Counted from the stretch's first letter, positions 19,206 to 27,130 are shown. The stretch is DNA of 41,591 bases from Lachnospiraceae bacterium (GCA_029099805.1 JAQXOR010000100.1:1-41591); one strand, 5' to 3'. The notes: a model not told the origin generated them from the letters alone. Made by a program: numbers and translations.

Positions 19206-19478
19206 ATGGAAAGAAATCAGGATGTGATTACATTTACAACTGAGGATGGAGAAGAAGCGAAGTTTCATGTAATAGAGGAAACACGTATTAACGGTACGGA
19301 TTATTTGTTGGTGCTGGACGATTTTGAAGAGGAAGAACAGGAGGCACTGATTTTAAAGGACGTATCCGCTGAGGGCGAACAGGAAGCTGTCTATGAGATT
19401 GTTGAGGATGAAAGAGAGCTAAAGGCCGTTGCGGATTTGTTCGGTGAATTATTGGAAGACACAGAGTTTATTTTATAA
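19206..19478 (+). CDS. DUF1292 family protein (YrzB-like)
   Basis: This 90-residue acidic protein starts directly after the ruvX stop codon. The DVITFTTEDGEEAKFHVIEE and YLLVLDDFEEEEQEALILK segments are typical of DUF1292 proteins, which are of unknown function but nearly always linked to ruvX and ireB in Firmicutes. No catalytic motif is visible. The call rests on sequence pattern and position. Confidence 0.9.
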   Translation: MERNQDVITFTTEDGEEAKFHVIEETRINGTDYLLVLDDFEEEEQEALILKDVSAEGEQEAVYEIVEDERELKAVADLFGELLEDTEFIL

Positions 19479-19559
19479 ACTGTGAATTTTTTACAAAAAA
19501 CAGGGAATCATTAGTAAGAAAGAGATGCATTGTAAAACAGGATTGACTAGGTATTGCGT

Positions 19560-19640
19560 CCGAAATTCGGGCGTATGACTTCCAAATCCGGGCGTTTTGT
19601 GAGTAAACAAAACGGCGGGGCTGGACAGTCATACGTTTGT
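19560..19640 (+). promoter_or_regulatory. Structured 5' leader upstream of RNase J
   Basis: This is a nested hairpin set. An outer 9-bp stem CGTATGACT (19572-19580)/AGTCATACG (19627-19635) continues with TCCA (19581-19584)/TGGA (19622-19625), offset by one base. An inner perfect 8-bp hairpin is CGTTTTGT (19593-19600)/ACAAAACG (19607-19614). An imperfect direct repeat, TCCGAAATTCGGGCGT and TCCAAATCCGGGCGT, lies across the left part. No T-run follows. The order of pairing suggests a folded RNA element, possibly an mRNA stability or autoregulation site for the nuclease encoded downstream (inference). Confidence 0.5.
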
Positions 19641-19736
19641 AAAGGTAATTTACAGTGTCAGAGCGTGCGTGATAGGTAAATTAGAAAGGCTTTTTAAAAG
19701 CTTTGTTTTGCGATGCACCAAAACGGAGGTGCAATT

Positions 19737-21467
19737 TTGAGACGACGAGGAATTAGAGCAGCAGTGGCTGCACAGGCAGAAGAACAGTTTTTTACGGAAG
19801 AGCAGGTAACTAAGCCGAAGCTTCGTATTATCCCGCTTGGGGGTCTGGAGCAAATCGGTATGAATATTACCGCTTATGAATACGAAGACAGTATTATTAT
19901 TGTGGATTGCGGTCTGGCTTTTCCGGAGGATGATATGCTGGGAATCGATTTGGTAATCCCGGATATCACATACCTGAAGGAGAACATTGAAAAGGTAAAA
20001 GGCTTTATTATTACGCATGGTCATGAAGACCATATCGGGGCATTGCCATATGTATTAAAGGAGATTAATGTACCGGTATATGCTACCAAGCTGACGGTAG
20101 GTGTAATTGATAATAAGTTAAAGGAACACGGCTTACTCAAGAATACGAAACGGAAGGTAATCAAGTACGGACAGTCCGTAAATCTCGGTGCGTTTCGCAT
20201 TGAATTCATTCGAGTGAACCACAGTATTGCGGATGCGGCAGCACTTGCCATTTTTACTCCGGTAGGAACGATAGTACACACCGGTGATTTTAAAGTGGAT
20301 TACACACCGATGTTTTCGGATACGATAGATTTGCAGCGTTTTGCAGAACTCGGAAAGAAGGGCGTATTGGCGCTTTTAGCTGATTCTACAAATGTAGAGC
20401 GACCGGGCTTTACAATGTCGGAGCGAATGGTTGCCAAGACATTTGATACGATTTTTGCGGAGAACATGAATCACCGCCTGATTGTTGCTACCTTTGCTTC
20501 CAATGTAGACCGTGTACAGCAGATTATTTATACGGCGGAAAAGTATGACCGTAAGGTTGTCATTGAAGGCCGCAGCATGGTTAATATTATTTCCACGGCA
20601 GCAGAGCTTGGCTATATCAATATTCCGGACAATATTATGATTGATATTGAGCAGATTAAGAACTATCCGGACGAGAAGCTGGTGCTTATTACGACCGGGA
20701 GTCAGGGAGAGGCAATGGCAGCACTTTCCAGAATGGCAAATTCCACACATAAAAAGGTGTCCATTGTTCCGGGAGATGCGGTTATTTTAAGCTCTCATCC
20801 GATTCCGGGAAATGAGAAGCAGGTATCCAAGATTATCAATGAATTAACCAGAAAGGGTGCAAAGGTAATTACGCAGGATACCCACGTATCCGGGCATGCC
20901 TGCCAGGAGGAAATAAAGTTAATTTATGCTTTAACAAAACCGAAATACGCGATTCCGTTGCATGGAGAGTACCATCATCGTGTTACCCATGGCCAGCTGG
21001 CACAGAGTATGGGAGTCGAAAAGGACAATGTCTTTATCCTGTCCTCCGGTGATGTGCTGGAACTGGATGAGGAAAGCGGAAGCGTAGTGGACAAGGTAGA
21101 GGCACAGGGCATTTTTGTGGATGGTCTCGGTGTCGGGGACGTAGGAAATATTGTTTTGCGTGACCGACAGCATCTGTCGGAGAATGGTCTGCTAATCATT
21201 GTACTGACACTGCAGAAGTATACAAATGAGATTCTGGCGGGACCGGATATTGTTTCGCGAGGCTTTGTCTATGTCAGAGAGTCGGAGAATTTGTTAGATG
21301 AGGCTCGTGAGGTAGTACTGGATGCTTTGGAACGCTGTATGGCAAAGAATATCTCCGACTGGGGTAAAATCAAGAATGCAATGAAGGATTCGTTAAGCGA
21401 ATATCTTTGGAAGAAGATGAAGCGTAATCCGATGATTCTCCCGATTATTATGGAGGTAGATGTGTAA
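19737..21467 (+). CDS. rnj: Ribonuclease J
   Basis: RNase J is a metallo-beta-lactamase/beta-CASP ribonuclease with 5' exonuclease and endonuclease activity in mRNA decay and rRNA maturation. The metal-binding motif ITHGHEDHIGALPY, then HTGDFKVD, LLADSTNV and the C-terminal PLHGEYHH are intact. I chose TTG at 19737 because GGAGGTG (19725-19731) is five bases upstream. The in-frame ATG at 19713 lacks a ribosome binding site. The product is then 576 residues. It is preceded by a long structured leader and followed after 2 nt by the MltG-like gene. Confidence 0.94.
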   Translation: MRRRGIRAAVAAQAEEQFFTEEQVTKPKLRIIPLGGLEQIGMNITAYEYEDSIIIVDCGLAFPEDDMLGIDLVIPDITYLKENIEKVKGFIITHGHEDHIGALPYVLKEINVPVYATKLTVGVIDNKLKEHGLLKNTKRKVIKYGQSVNLGAFRIEFIRVNHSIADAAALAIFTPVGTIVHTGDFKVDYTPMFSDTIDLQRFAELGKKGVLALLADSTNVERPGFTMSERMVAKTFDTIFAENMNHRLIVATFASNVDRVQQIIYTAEKYDRKVVIEGRSMVNIISTAAELGYINIPDNIMIDIEQIKNYPDEKLVLITTGSQGEAMAALSRMANSTHKKVSIVPGDAVILSSHPIPGNEKQVSKIINELTRKGAKVITQDTHVSGHACQEEIKLIYALTKPKYAIPLHGEYHHRVTHGQLAQSMGVEKDNVFILSSGDVLELDEESGSVVDKVEAQGIFVDGLGVGDVGNIVLRDRQHLSENGLLIIVLTLQKYTNEILAGPDIVSRGFVYVRESENLLDEAREVVLDALERCMAKNISDWGKIKNAMKDSLSEYLWKKMKRNPMILPIIMEVDV

Positions 21468-21469
21468 TT

Positions 21470-21874
21470 ATGGCAAAACAATCGCAGCAGACAAAAGCAG
21501 CACTTGATATCATAGGCTATTTCCTCGGAGTGTTACTCAATCTTGTTTTTTACGCTGTGGTTGCCTTTGGGATTTATTATGCGGCAACCAATGTATACGA
21601 ATTTGCGTATCAAATCGTCGGAGATCGAGTATGTGAAGCCGAGCCGGGACGTGATGTCGAAATCCATATCGAAGAGGGCGAATCTACGATGGATATCGCA
21701 GAAAAGCTTTATATGAATAAGGTTATCGTAAATAAATACACGTTCTATCTTAAAGTGCAGCTGTTTGAGTATAAGATTATGCAGGGGACATTTCAGCTGA
21801 ATACGTCGATGACGTATGATGAAATACTGGATGTAATTACCGATTTGACAAAGGCACAACCGGAGGAAACGTAA
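21470..21874 (+). CDS. Truncated MltG-like membrane protein (N-terminal part only)
   Basis: This 134-residue protein has a transmembrane helix at about 14-42 (IIGYFLGVLLNLVFYAVVAF). A short extracytoplasmic domain, EGESTMDIAEKLYMNKVIVNKYTF...GTFQLNTSMTYDEILDVIT, matches the LysM-like N-terminal domain of MltG (YceG), the endolytic peptidoglycan transglycosylase. The catalytic YceG domain (another ~200 residues) is absent and the reading frame ends cleanly at TAATG, overlapping trmR. Position supports the call: in Bacillus mltG (yrrL) lies between yrzB and yrrM (trmR). It may regulate peptidoglycan synthesis without cutting glycan, but that is inference. Confidence 0.72.
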   Translation: MAKQSQQTKAALDIIGYFLGVLLNLVFYAVVAFGIYYAATNVYEFAYQIVGDRVCEAEPGRDVEIHIEEGESTMDIAEKLYMNKVIVNKYTFYLKVQLFEYKIMQGTFQLNTSMTYDEILDVITDLTKAQPEET

Positions 21875-22581
21875 TGATTATCAGCGAGCGATTGTCGGAG
21901 TATATTAAGGCTTTGGAATGTGATTTACCGGAGTATCTGGATGAATTGGAACAAAGGGCACTTGCGGATGAGGTGCCGATTATCAGGAAGGAAGCGCAGG
22001 CGTTGCTGCGTTTCCTTCTGTGCTTGTTACAGCCGGACCGGATTTTGGAGGTCGGCTGTGCCGTTGGCTTCTCTGCAGCATTTATGAGTGAGTATATGCC
22101 AGAGCATTGTACGATTACGACAATAGAAAAAGTGGAAATGCGGATTCGGGAAGCGAAAAAAAATCTGGCGTCCATTCCGTATGCGGATAAGGTCACTCTT
22201 CTTTGCGGAGATGCAAATGATGTATTACGTGACTTGGCAGAGCAGGGAAATACCTATCCGTTTATCTTTATGGATGCAGCAAAGGGACAGTATATGAATT
22301 TTCTCCCGTATCTGTTAAAGCTGTTACCGGAGGGAGGTATTCTGATTACGGATAATGTGCTACAGGAGGGAACCATCGTAGAATCCAAATATACGATTCC
22401 GCGGAGAGAGCGCACGATACATATGCGTATGCGCGAGTATGTTTACGCACTGAAGCATATGGAGGAGCTGGAAACGGTAGTCCTGCCGGTTGGTGACGGC
22501 GTTACGTTAAGTGTAAAAAGGACTGATAAGAATGCATTCTTCGGAAAAGATAGGACAGGAACGGAAAAGGAAAACAGATAG
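21874..22581 (+). CDS. trmR: SAM-dependent O-methyltransferase, probable TrmR (tRNA ho5U34 methyltransferase)
   Basis: This 235-residue class I methyltransferase resembles catechol O-methyltransferase (the YrrM family). It has the SAM motif ILEVGCAVGFSAAFM, the acidic TTIEKVE, the metal-site segment PFIFMDAAKGQY and ITDNVLQEG. In Bacillus TrmR converts 5-hydroxyuridine to 5-methoxyuridine at tRNA position 34. The adjacent U32 protein makes the hydroxyuridine, so the pair forms a pathway. The start codon overlaps the previous stop (TAATG). Confidence 0.85.
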   Translation: MIISERLSEYIKALECDLPEYLDELEQRALADEVPIIRKEAQALLRFLLCLLQPDRILEVGCAVGFSAAFMSEYMPEHCTITTIEKVEMRIREAKKNLASIPYADKVTLLCGDANDVLRDLAEQGNTYPFIFMDAAKGQYMNFLPYLLKLLPEGGILITDNVLQEGTIVESKYTIPRRERTIHMRMREYVYALKHMEELETVVLPVGDGVTLSVKRTDKNAFFGKDRTGTEKENR

Positions 22582-22600
22582 AATCGGAAAGCAGGTTAGT

Positions 22601-23839
22601 ATGGAACAGAGAAAGAAACCGGAGCTTCTGCTCCCGGCAGGTAGTCTTGAGGTATTAAAAATTGCGGTAAAATACGGTGCCGATGCAGTCTACATCGGGG
22701 GTGAGATGTACGGACTCCGGGCAAAGGCACATAATTTTTCAAAAGAAGACATGATAGAGGGGATAGCCTATGCCCATGCGCATGGCGTGAAGGTCTATGT
22801 GACGGCGAATATTACGGCACATAACCGCGACCTGGCAGGTGTGGAGGAATATTTCCGGGAGCTGCGTGAGGTGACACCGGACGCGTTAATTATTTCCGAT
22901 CCCGGGGTGTTTGAAATCGCGAAAGAAATCCTGCCGGAAACAGAGCTTCATATCAGTACGCAGGCAAATAACGTGAATTACCGTACGTATCGGTTCTGGC
23001 ACCGTTTAGGCGCAAAACGTGTTGTGTCGGCAAGAGAACTTTCACTTGATGAGATTTCGGAGCTTCGTCGCAATATTCCGGAGGAGCTGGAAATAGAGAC
23101 GTTTGTGCATGGTGCAATGTGTATTTCTTATTCCGGAAGGTGTCTGTTAAGCAATTATTTTACCGGAAGAGATGCAAACTTAGGTGCCTGTACCCATCCG
23201 TGCCGCTGGAAGTACTATATTATGGAGGAGAGCCGTCCGGGCGAGTATCTTCCGGTAGTTGAAAACGAGCGCGGCACCTATATTTTTAATTCCAAGGATT
23301 TATGCATGATAGAACATATTCCGGAGCTTGTCGCAGCGGGAATTGACAGCTTTAAAATCGAAGGGCGTATGAAAACCGCTCTTTATGTTGCGACAGTGGC
23401 ACGTACCTATCGTCAGGCAATCGATGATTATTTTGAAAGTGAAGAGAAGTATCGGGAGCGTTTGCCGTATTATAAAGAGGAGATATCCAAGTGCACGTAT
23501 CGCAGTTATACGACCGGATTTTTCTTCGGAAAGCCGGGAAGTGATGCACAGGTTTACGAGAATAATGAGTATAACAAGGAATATACCTATCTTGGATTTC
23601 CGATAGAGATAACTGAGGACGGGCGCCTTTCTATGGAGCAGCGGAATAAGTTCTGTGTGGGGGACACGGTAGAGGTTATGCACTTTAACGGAGAGAGCTG
23701 TTATGCAAAGGTTCTTTCCATCACGGATACAGAGGGAAATGCTATGGAGAGCTGTCCGCATCCGCAACAGATGCTTTATGTAACATTGGACCGGAAGGCG
23801 GAACCGCTTACGGTTTTAAGAATGAAGCAAGGGGAGTAG
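22601..23839 (+). CDS. trhP: Peptidase U32 family protein, probable tRNA 5-hydroxyuridine synthase TrhP
   Basis: This 412-residue U32-family protein is, despite the name, involved in prephenate-dependent hydroxylation of U34 in tRNA (YrrN/YrrO in Bacillus, TrhP in E. coli). It has ELLLPAGSLEVLKIAVKYGADAVYIGG at the start. The signature HGAMCISYSGRCLLSNYFTGRDANLG follows, then CTHPCRW with the conserved cysteines. I chose the ATG at 22601; an in-frame extension from 22532 overlaps trmR and lacks family similarity. The upstream ribosome binding site (CAGGTTAG) is weak, suggesting coupling with trmR. Confidence 0.88.
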   Translation: MEQRKKPELLLPAGSLEVLKIAVKYGADAVYIGGEMYGLRAKAHNFSKEDMIEGIAYAHAHGVKVYVTANITAHNRDLAGVEEYFRELREVTPDALIISDPGVFEIAKEILPETELHISTQANNVNYRTYRFWHRLGAKRVVSARELSLDEISELRRNIPEELEIETFVHGAMCISYSGRCLLSNYFTGRDANLGACTHPCRWKYYIMEESRPGEYLPVVENERGTYIFNSKDLCMIEHIPELVAAGIDSFKIEGRMKTALYVATVARTYRQAIDDYFESEEKYRERLPYYKEEISKCTYRSYTTGFFFGKPGSDAQVYENNEYNKEYTYLGFPIEITEDGRLSMEQRNKFCVGDTVEVMHFNGESCYAKVLSITDTEGNAMESCPHPQQMLYVTLDRKAEPLTVLRMKQGE

Positions 23840-23927
23840 GAAATCTTTTGCGAAGATTTCGCAGGCGACAGGCACGGGTCATGTTTTCACGTCATAGGCT
23901 GTTAGAAAGAACAGACGGAGGCGTGAG

Positions 23928-24575
23928 GTGTTCGCTTTTCCGAAACCGCTGGACGCAAAAGAGGAAGAGTCTTTATTTTTAGAATTTCGTGCCGGGAATA
24001 AGCAGGCAAGAGACTTACTGATTGAGCATAATCTTCGTCTGGTAGCACATATCGTAAAAAAATATGCTCAGCCGGAGCGGGACAATGAGGACCTTATTTC
24101 CATCGGAACGGTAGGACTGATTAAGGCGGTGGATACATTTGATGAGTCCAAAGGAATCCGTCTCGGAACCTATGCGGCCAGATGTATTGAAAATGAATTG
24201 CTGATGTTCTTTCGTGCAGGCAAGAAAACGGCAAAGGAAATATATTTATATGACCCAATCGGGACAGACAAAGAGGGGAATGCAATCAGCCTGCTGGAAA
24301 TCATGGAAGCTGAGGAAGAGGATTATGCAGAACGGCTGGAGCGGAAGGAAAAGCTGTCCGTACTCCCGAAGTTTCTGATGAACCGGTTGGAGGACAGGGA
24401 ACGGGAAATTATTGCTCTCCGTTACGGCTTATATGGAGGAAGAGAGTTTACACAGCGGGAAATTGCAGAGCGTATGGCAATCAGCAGAAGCTATGTATCA
24501 CGTATTGAGAAAAAGGCACTTCGGAAGCTGCGGGAGGAATATGAAAAGGATGGCAGCAGGGTGGTGCTGCAATAG
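23928..24575 (+). CDS. sigK: RNA polymerase sporulation sigma factor SigK without a pro-sequence
   Basis: Sigma-K drives late mother-cell transcription in sporulation (coat genes). The 215 residues carry region 2 (ILIEHNLRLVAHIVKKY and related DLISIGTVGLIKAVDTF, TYAARCIENE) and region 4 (EREIIALRYGL, FTQREIAERMAISRSYVSRIEKKAL). YLYDPIGTDKEGNAISL is a SigK hallmark. The GTG start at 23928 has GGAGG six bases upstream. The protein begins FAFPKPL, where processed Bacillus sigma-K begins after its inhibitory pro-peptide, and the upstream frame hits a stop within 11 codons. So no pro-peptide is encoded, as in C. difficile. The gene is intact, with no skin element. Confidence 0.93.
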   Translation: MFAFPKPLDAKEEESLFLEFRAGNKQARDLLIEHNLRLVAHIVKKYAQPERDNEDLISIGTVGLIKAVDTFDESKGIRLGTYAARCIENELLMFFRAGKKTAKEIYLYDPIGTDKEGNAISLLEIMEAEEEDYAERLERKEKLSVLPKFLMNRLEDREREIIALRYGLYGGREFTQREIAERMAISRSYVSRIEKKALRKLREEYEKDGSRVVLQ

Positions 24576-24625
24576 GAAAAGAGGGAAGTACACAGGACAC
24601 CGGAGAAAGGGAAGGGGCAGAAAGA

Positions 24626-26092
24626 ATGGCACAGGCGCTATTTGAAAAATTAAAAGAATATAAGGATTCCATGCTCCCGATGCATATGCCGGGGCATAAA
24701 CGGAACCTCGCTCTTTCCGGACCCGGCGGTTATCTGGAGGCACTTTGTGCAGACTGTGATATTACGGAAATAGCGGGGTTTGATAATTTAGCGGAGCCAG
24801 AGGGGCTTTTGCTTTCTTTGAAGAAGCGTGCGGCAGCACTTTGGCACAGCGAAGAGGCATATCCGCTGGTAAACGGCAGTACCTGCGGAATTCTTGCGGG
24901 AATTTTCGCAACGGTTCCGTACGGCGGCAGTGTACTTGTTGCGCGAAATTGCCACAAGTCGGTCTATCACGGCTTACAGCTCGTGAATGCAAGGGTGACG
25001 TATCTGATGCCGGAGCAGGAGAGAACGACCGGAATCTACGGCGGGATTACTGCAGAATCTGTAGAGGCGGCTCTGAACAAAGCACCGGATGCCGGGTTGG
25101 TTATTGTTACCAGTCCAACCTATGAGGGCGTATTAAGCGATATGGAAGGAATCTGTAAGGTGGCGCATACTTACGGGGTTCCGGTTCTGGTGGATTCGGC
25201 ACACGGGGCGCATCTGGGCTTTGGAAGCTTCGCGAAAAGTGCGATAGAGTGTGGGGCGGATATTGTAGTACAGAGCCTGCATAAGACAATGCCCTGTCTG
25301 ACCCAGACGGCAATGCTTCACCGTTCCGGAAATCTGGTGTGCGGAGAAGAAATACAGTCGGCGATAAATATGTTCCAGACAAGCAGTCCGTCGTATCTGT
25401 TACTGGCATCGATTGACGGCTGCATAGGACTTTTGGAGGAGCGGGGAGAGGAGCTGTTTTGTGCATGGCAGGAGGCGTTGGACCTCTTTTATGCGGAAGC
25501 CGCAGACCTAAAGTATCTGTCGGTGATGAAAGCGGAACAAATGTCCGGTTTACCGGGCGGGACGGCAAAAGGAGAGCAGAAAGAGCCTGTATCGCGGGAG
25601 AACAGTAAAATTGTACTATGTACCGCAGGGACAAATCTGACCGGACCGGAATTAATGCAGCGTCTGAGAAGTGAGTACCGGATTGAACTCGAGATGGCAG
25701 CGGAACAATATGCTGTTGCGATGACAGGGATGGGAGATACGAAGGAGTCGTTACTACGCTTTGCAAGGGCACTAAAGAAAATCGACGAAACCTGTTCTAA
25801 GGTGTCCATGAAAGAAATACGTTGTCCGGCGTTGCCTGTTGCCCGTTTGTCGATGGGTGAGGCAATGCATGCGGAGCGTGTGGAACTGCGTCTGACAGAT
25901 GCAATAGGGCGGGTGGTGGCAGAGCACCTTTGGGCATATCCGCCGGGAATCCCTGTGGTAGTGGCGGGGGAAGAGATTTCGGAGGAACTGGCAGCCTATC
26001 TTTCGGAAAAGAGGAAGCAGGGCGTGGAGCTGCACCGGAAGAACGGGATGTGTAAAGGGGAACTGCTAATTAATGTTGTGGTAGATTTGTAA
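24626..26092 (+). CDS. Orn/Lys/Arg decarboxylase family PLP enzyme
   Basis: This 488-residue fold-type I PLP enzyme belongs to the short clostridial/bacillar group of Orn/Lys/Arg decarboxylases (like Bacillus SpeA/YaaO). It has PMHMPGHKR at the N-terminus, LVNGSTCGILAG, and VDSAHGAHLGF. The PLP lysine is K220 in QSLHKTMPCLTQTAMLH. It lacks the N-terminal receiver-like wing of the large inducible enzymes. It probably decarboxylates a basic amino acid for polyamine synthesis; which one cannot be read from the sequence. It follows sigK by 50 nt. Confidence 0.88.
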   Translation: MAQALFEKLKEYKDSMLPMHMPGHKRNLALSGPGGYLEALCADCDITEIAGFDNLAEPEGLLLSLKKRAAALWHSEEAYPLVNGSTCGILAGIFATVPYGGSVLVARNCHKSVYHGLQLVNARVTYLMPEQERTTGIYGGITAESVEAALNKAPDAGLVIVTSPTYEGVLSDMEGICKVAHTYGVPVLVDSAHGAHLGFGSFAKSAIECGADIVVQSLHKTMPCLTQTAMLHRSGNLVCGEEIQSAINMFQTSSPSYLLLASIDGCIGLLEERGEELFCAWQEALDLFYAEAADLKYLSVMKAEQMSGLPGGTAKGEQKEPVSRENSKIVLCTAGTNLTGPELMQRLRSEYRIELEMAAEQYAVAMTGMGDTKESLLRFARALKKIDETCSKVSMKEIRCPALPVARLSMGEAMHAERVELRLTDAIGRVVAEHLWAYPPGIPVVVAGEEISEELAAYLSEKRKQGVELHRKNGMCKGELLINVVVDL

Positions 26093-26115
26093 TGGATTTG
26101 AAGGGGAAATACAGG

Positions 26116-26715
26116 ATGAAAAAGTTTTCTGCTTTATGTCTTTTTATAATGTTATTCTTTTTTTTAACGGCGTGTAAGAAACAGGAAGAAGGTGTAACGG
26201 TATATACAGATGAGGATATCTACATTTATAGTTCCGAATGTGGATATAGGTGCGGATATTGGGGTGATTATGAGGTTCCGAGAGAGTGTATAGTAATCGA
26301 AACGGCGGAACAGCTTGAGTATGCCGTACAGAAGCGTGGATTGACAGAGATTTTCGGAGGGTTTCGGGATATGATAGAGTCGTATCCGATTGAAGAGTAT
26401 ACGTATATGTTGGAATATGACGAGGTTTCATCGGGAGGATATTACATTCATGCAGATAAGGTAGAAGTAAGAAAAGATAGAGTGAGTTTCGGATGGGACA
26501 GTAAAAGTCATGGACCAAAGGGGGATGCAACGCAGGAAATGGGAGGATTTCTCCATATGGCGGCAATACCGAAGGAATACCTGAAAGACTGCAATCTTTC
26601 GGAAATGTATGGGTTTTATCAGGCGGATACAGCAAAAGACCCCCACGTTGATAGCGGAAGAAAATCCATCTTCCAAAACATAGCGGTTGACAAATTCCGT
26701 GGCTTTGGACTATAA
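26116..26715 (+). CDS. Predicted lipoprotein of unknown function
   Basis: This 199-residue protein has a clear lipoprotein signal peptide, MKKFSALCLFIMLFFFLTAC, with the lipobox LTAC (Cys at 20). The rest is hydrophilic, Tyr/Glu/Asp-rich and predicted to be outside the membrane. I recognise no family. I chose the ATG at 26116, preceded by AAGGGG, over the one overlapping the previous stop at 26092, because it gives a normal signal peptide. The last codons overlap the -10 region of the scfA promoter. Its function is unknown, and whether it relates to the SCIFF peptide downstream cannot be said. Confidence 0.75.
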   Translation: MKKFSALCLFIMLFFFLTACKKQEEGVTVYTDEDIYIYSSECGYRCGYWGDYEVPRECIVIETAEQLEYAVQKRGLTEIFGGFRDMIESYPIEEYTYMLEYDEVSSGGYYIHADKVEVRKDRVSFGWDSKSHGPKGDATQEMGGFLHMAAIPKEYLKDCNLSEMYGFYQADTAKDPHVDSGRKSIFQNIAVDKFRGFGL

Positions 26716-26716
26716 T
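26687..26716 (+). promoter_or_regulatory. Strong sigma-A promoter of the SCIFF precursor gene
   Basis: A perfect TTGACA (26687-26692), an 18-nt spacer and a perfect TATAAT (26711-26716) overlap the last codons and stop of the lipoprotein gene. The precursor ATG is about 42 nt downstream, with AAAGGAG before it. This is the best-matching promoter I found in the window. Confidence 0.85.
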
Positions 26717-26757
26717 AGATGCAATGATGAAGATTACACATAAAGGAGTACGAAATA

Positions 26758-27030
26758 ATGAGCAGAATCAATACACTGAATACCAGAGATTTATCGATTA
26801 GCCTTACTGATGGCGGATGCGGCGAGTGCCAGACCTCCTGCCAGTCAGCATGCAAGACCTCTTGTGGTGTTGCAAACCAGCCGTGTGAGAACAACAGCCG
26901 TATTAAGACCTTAAATACCCGTAGTCTTACGGCAAGTCTTGCTGATGGCGGATGCGGTGAGTGCCAGACCTCCTGCCAGTCAGCATGCAAGACCTCCTGC
27001 GGTGTTGCTAATCAGCCGTGCGAGCGCTAA
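26758..27030 (+). CDS. scfA: SCIFF ranthipeptide precursor ScfA with two tandem six-cysteine units
   Basis: SCIFF precursors (six cysteines in forty-five residues) are short ribosomally made peptides of clostridia, about 46 residues. The radical-SAM enzyme ScfB links their cysteine thiols to other residues as thioethers (ranthipeptides). This ORF has 90 residues and is two complete SCIFF units in tandem. Unit 1 (2-46) has leader SRINTLNTRDLSISL and cysteines 21, 24, 28, 32, 36 and 43. Unit 2 (47-90) has leader SRIKTLNTRSLTASL and cysteines 66, 69, 73, 77, 81 and 88. The cores share GGCGECQTSCQSACKTSCGV exactly. The known precursors I am aware of have one unit. The ATG follows AAAGGAG, and the ScfB maturase gene lies 101 nt downstream. 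Confidence 0.95.
   Translation: MSRINTLNTRDLSISLTDGGCGECQTSCQSACKTSCGVANQPCENNSRIKTLNTRSLTASLADGGCGECQTSCQSACKTSCGVANQPCER
26761..27027 (+). repeat. 135-bp in-frame tandem duplication within scfA
   Basis: Copy 1 (26761-26895) and copy 2 (26896-27027) have a period of exactly 45 codons. The core halves are nearly identical at DNA level and differ mostly at third positions (for example TGT/TGC, GGC/GGT, GCA/GCT). The leader halves differ more, with several amino-acid changes. This points to a duplication followed by selection on the core. Confidence 0.95.
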
Positions 27031-27063
27031 TAATACCGAGTTGATGATTGAGTGAAATGAGAT

Positions 27064-27099
27064 GAACCGCCGGATTCCGGTAAAGGAATTCGGCGGTTC
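27064..27099 (+). promoter_or_regulatory. Intercistronic hairpin between scfA and scfB
   Basis: GAACCGCCGGATTCC (27064-27078) pairs with GGAATTCGGCGGTTC (27085-27099) as a 15-bp stem with one G-U pair and a 6-nt loop. No T-run follows. It probably stabilises or processes the precursor mRNA, or limits read-through, so that the peptide is made in excess over its maturase. Confidence 0.65.
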
Positions 27100-27130
27100 G
27101 TGCGTGATGGCGAAGTAAAGGGGGATTTGT

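Noticed and set aside
23840..23860. The hairpin GAAATCTT-TTGCG-AAGATTTC after trhP, considered as a terminator
   Set aside because: No T-run follows, so intrinsic termination is unlikely. It may be only a 3' stabilising hairpin.
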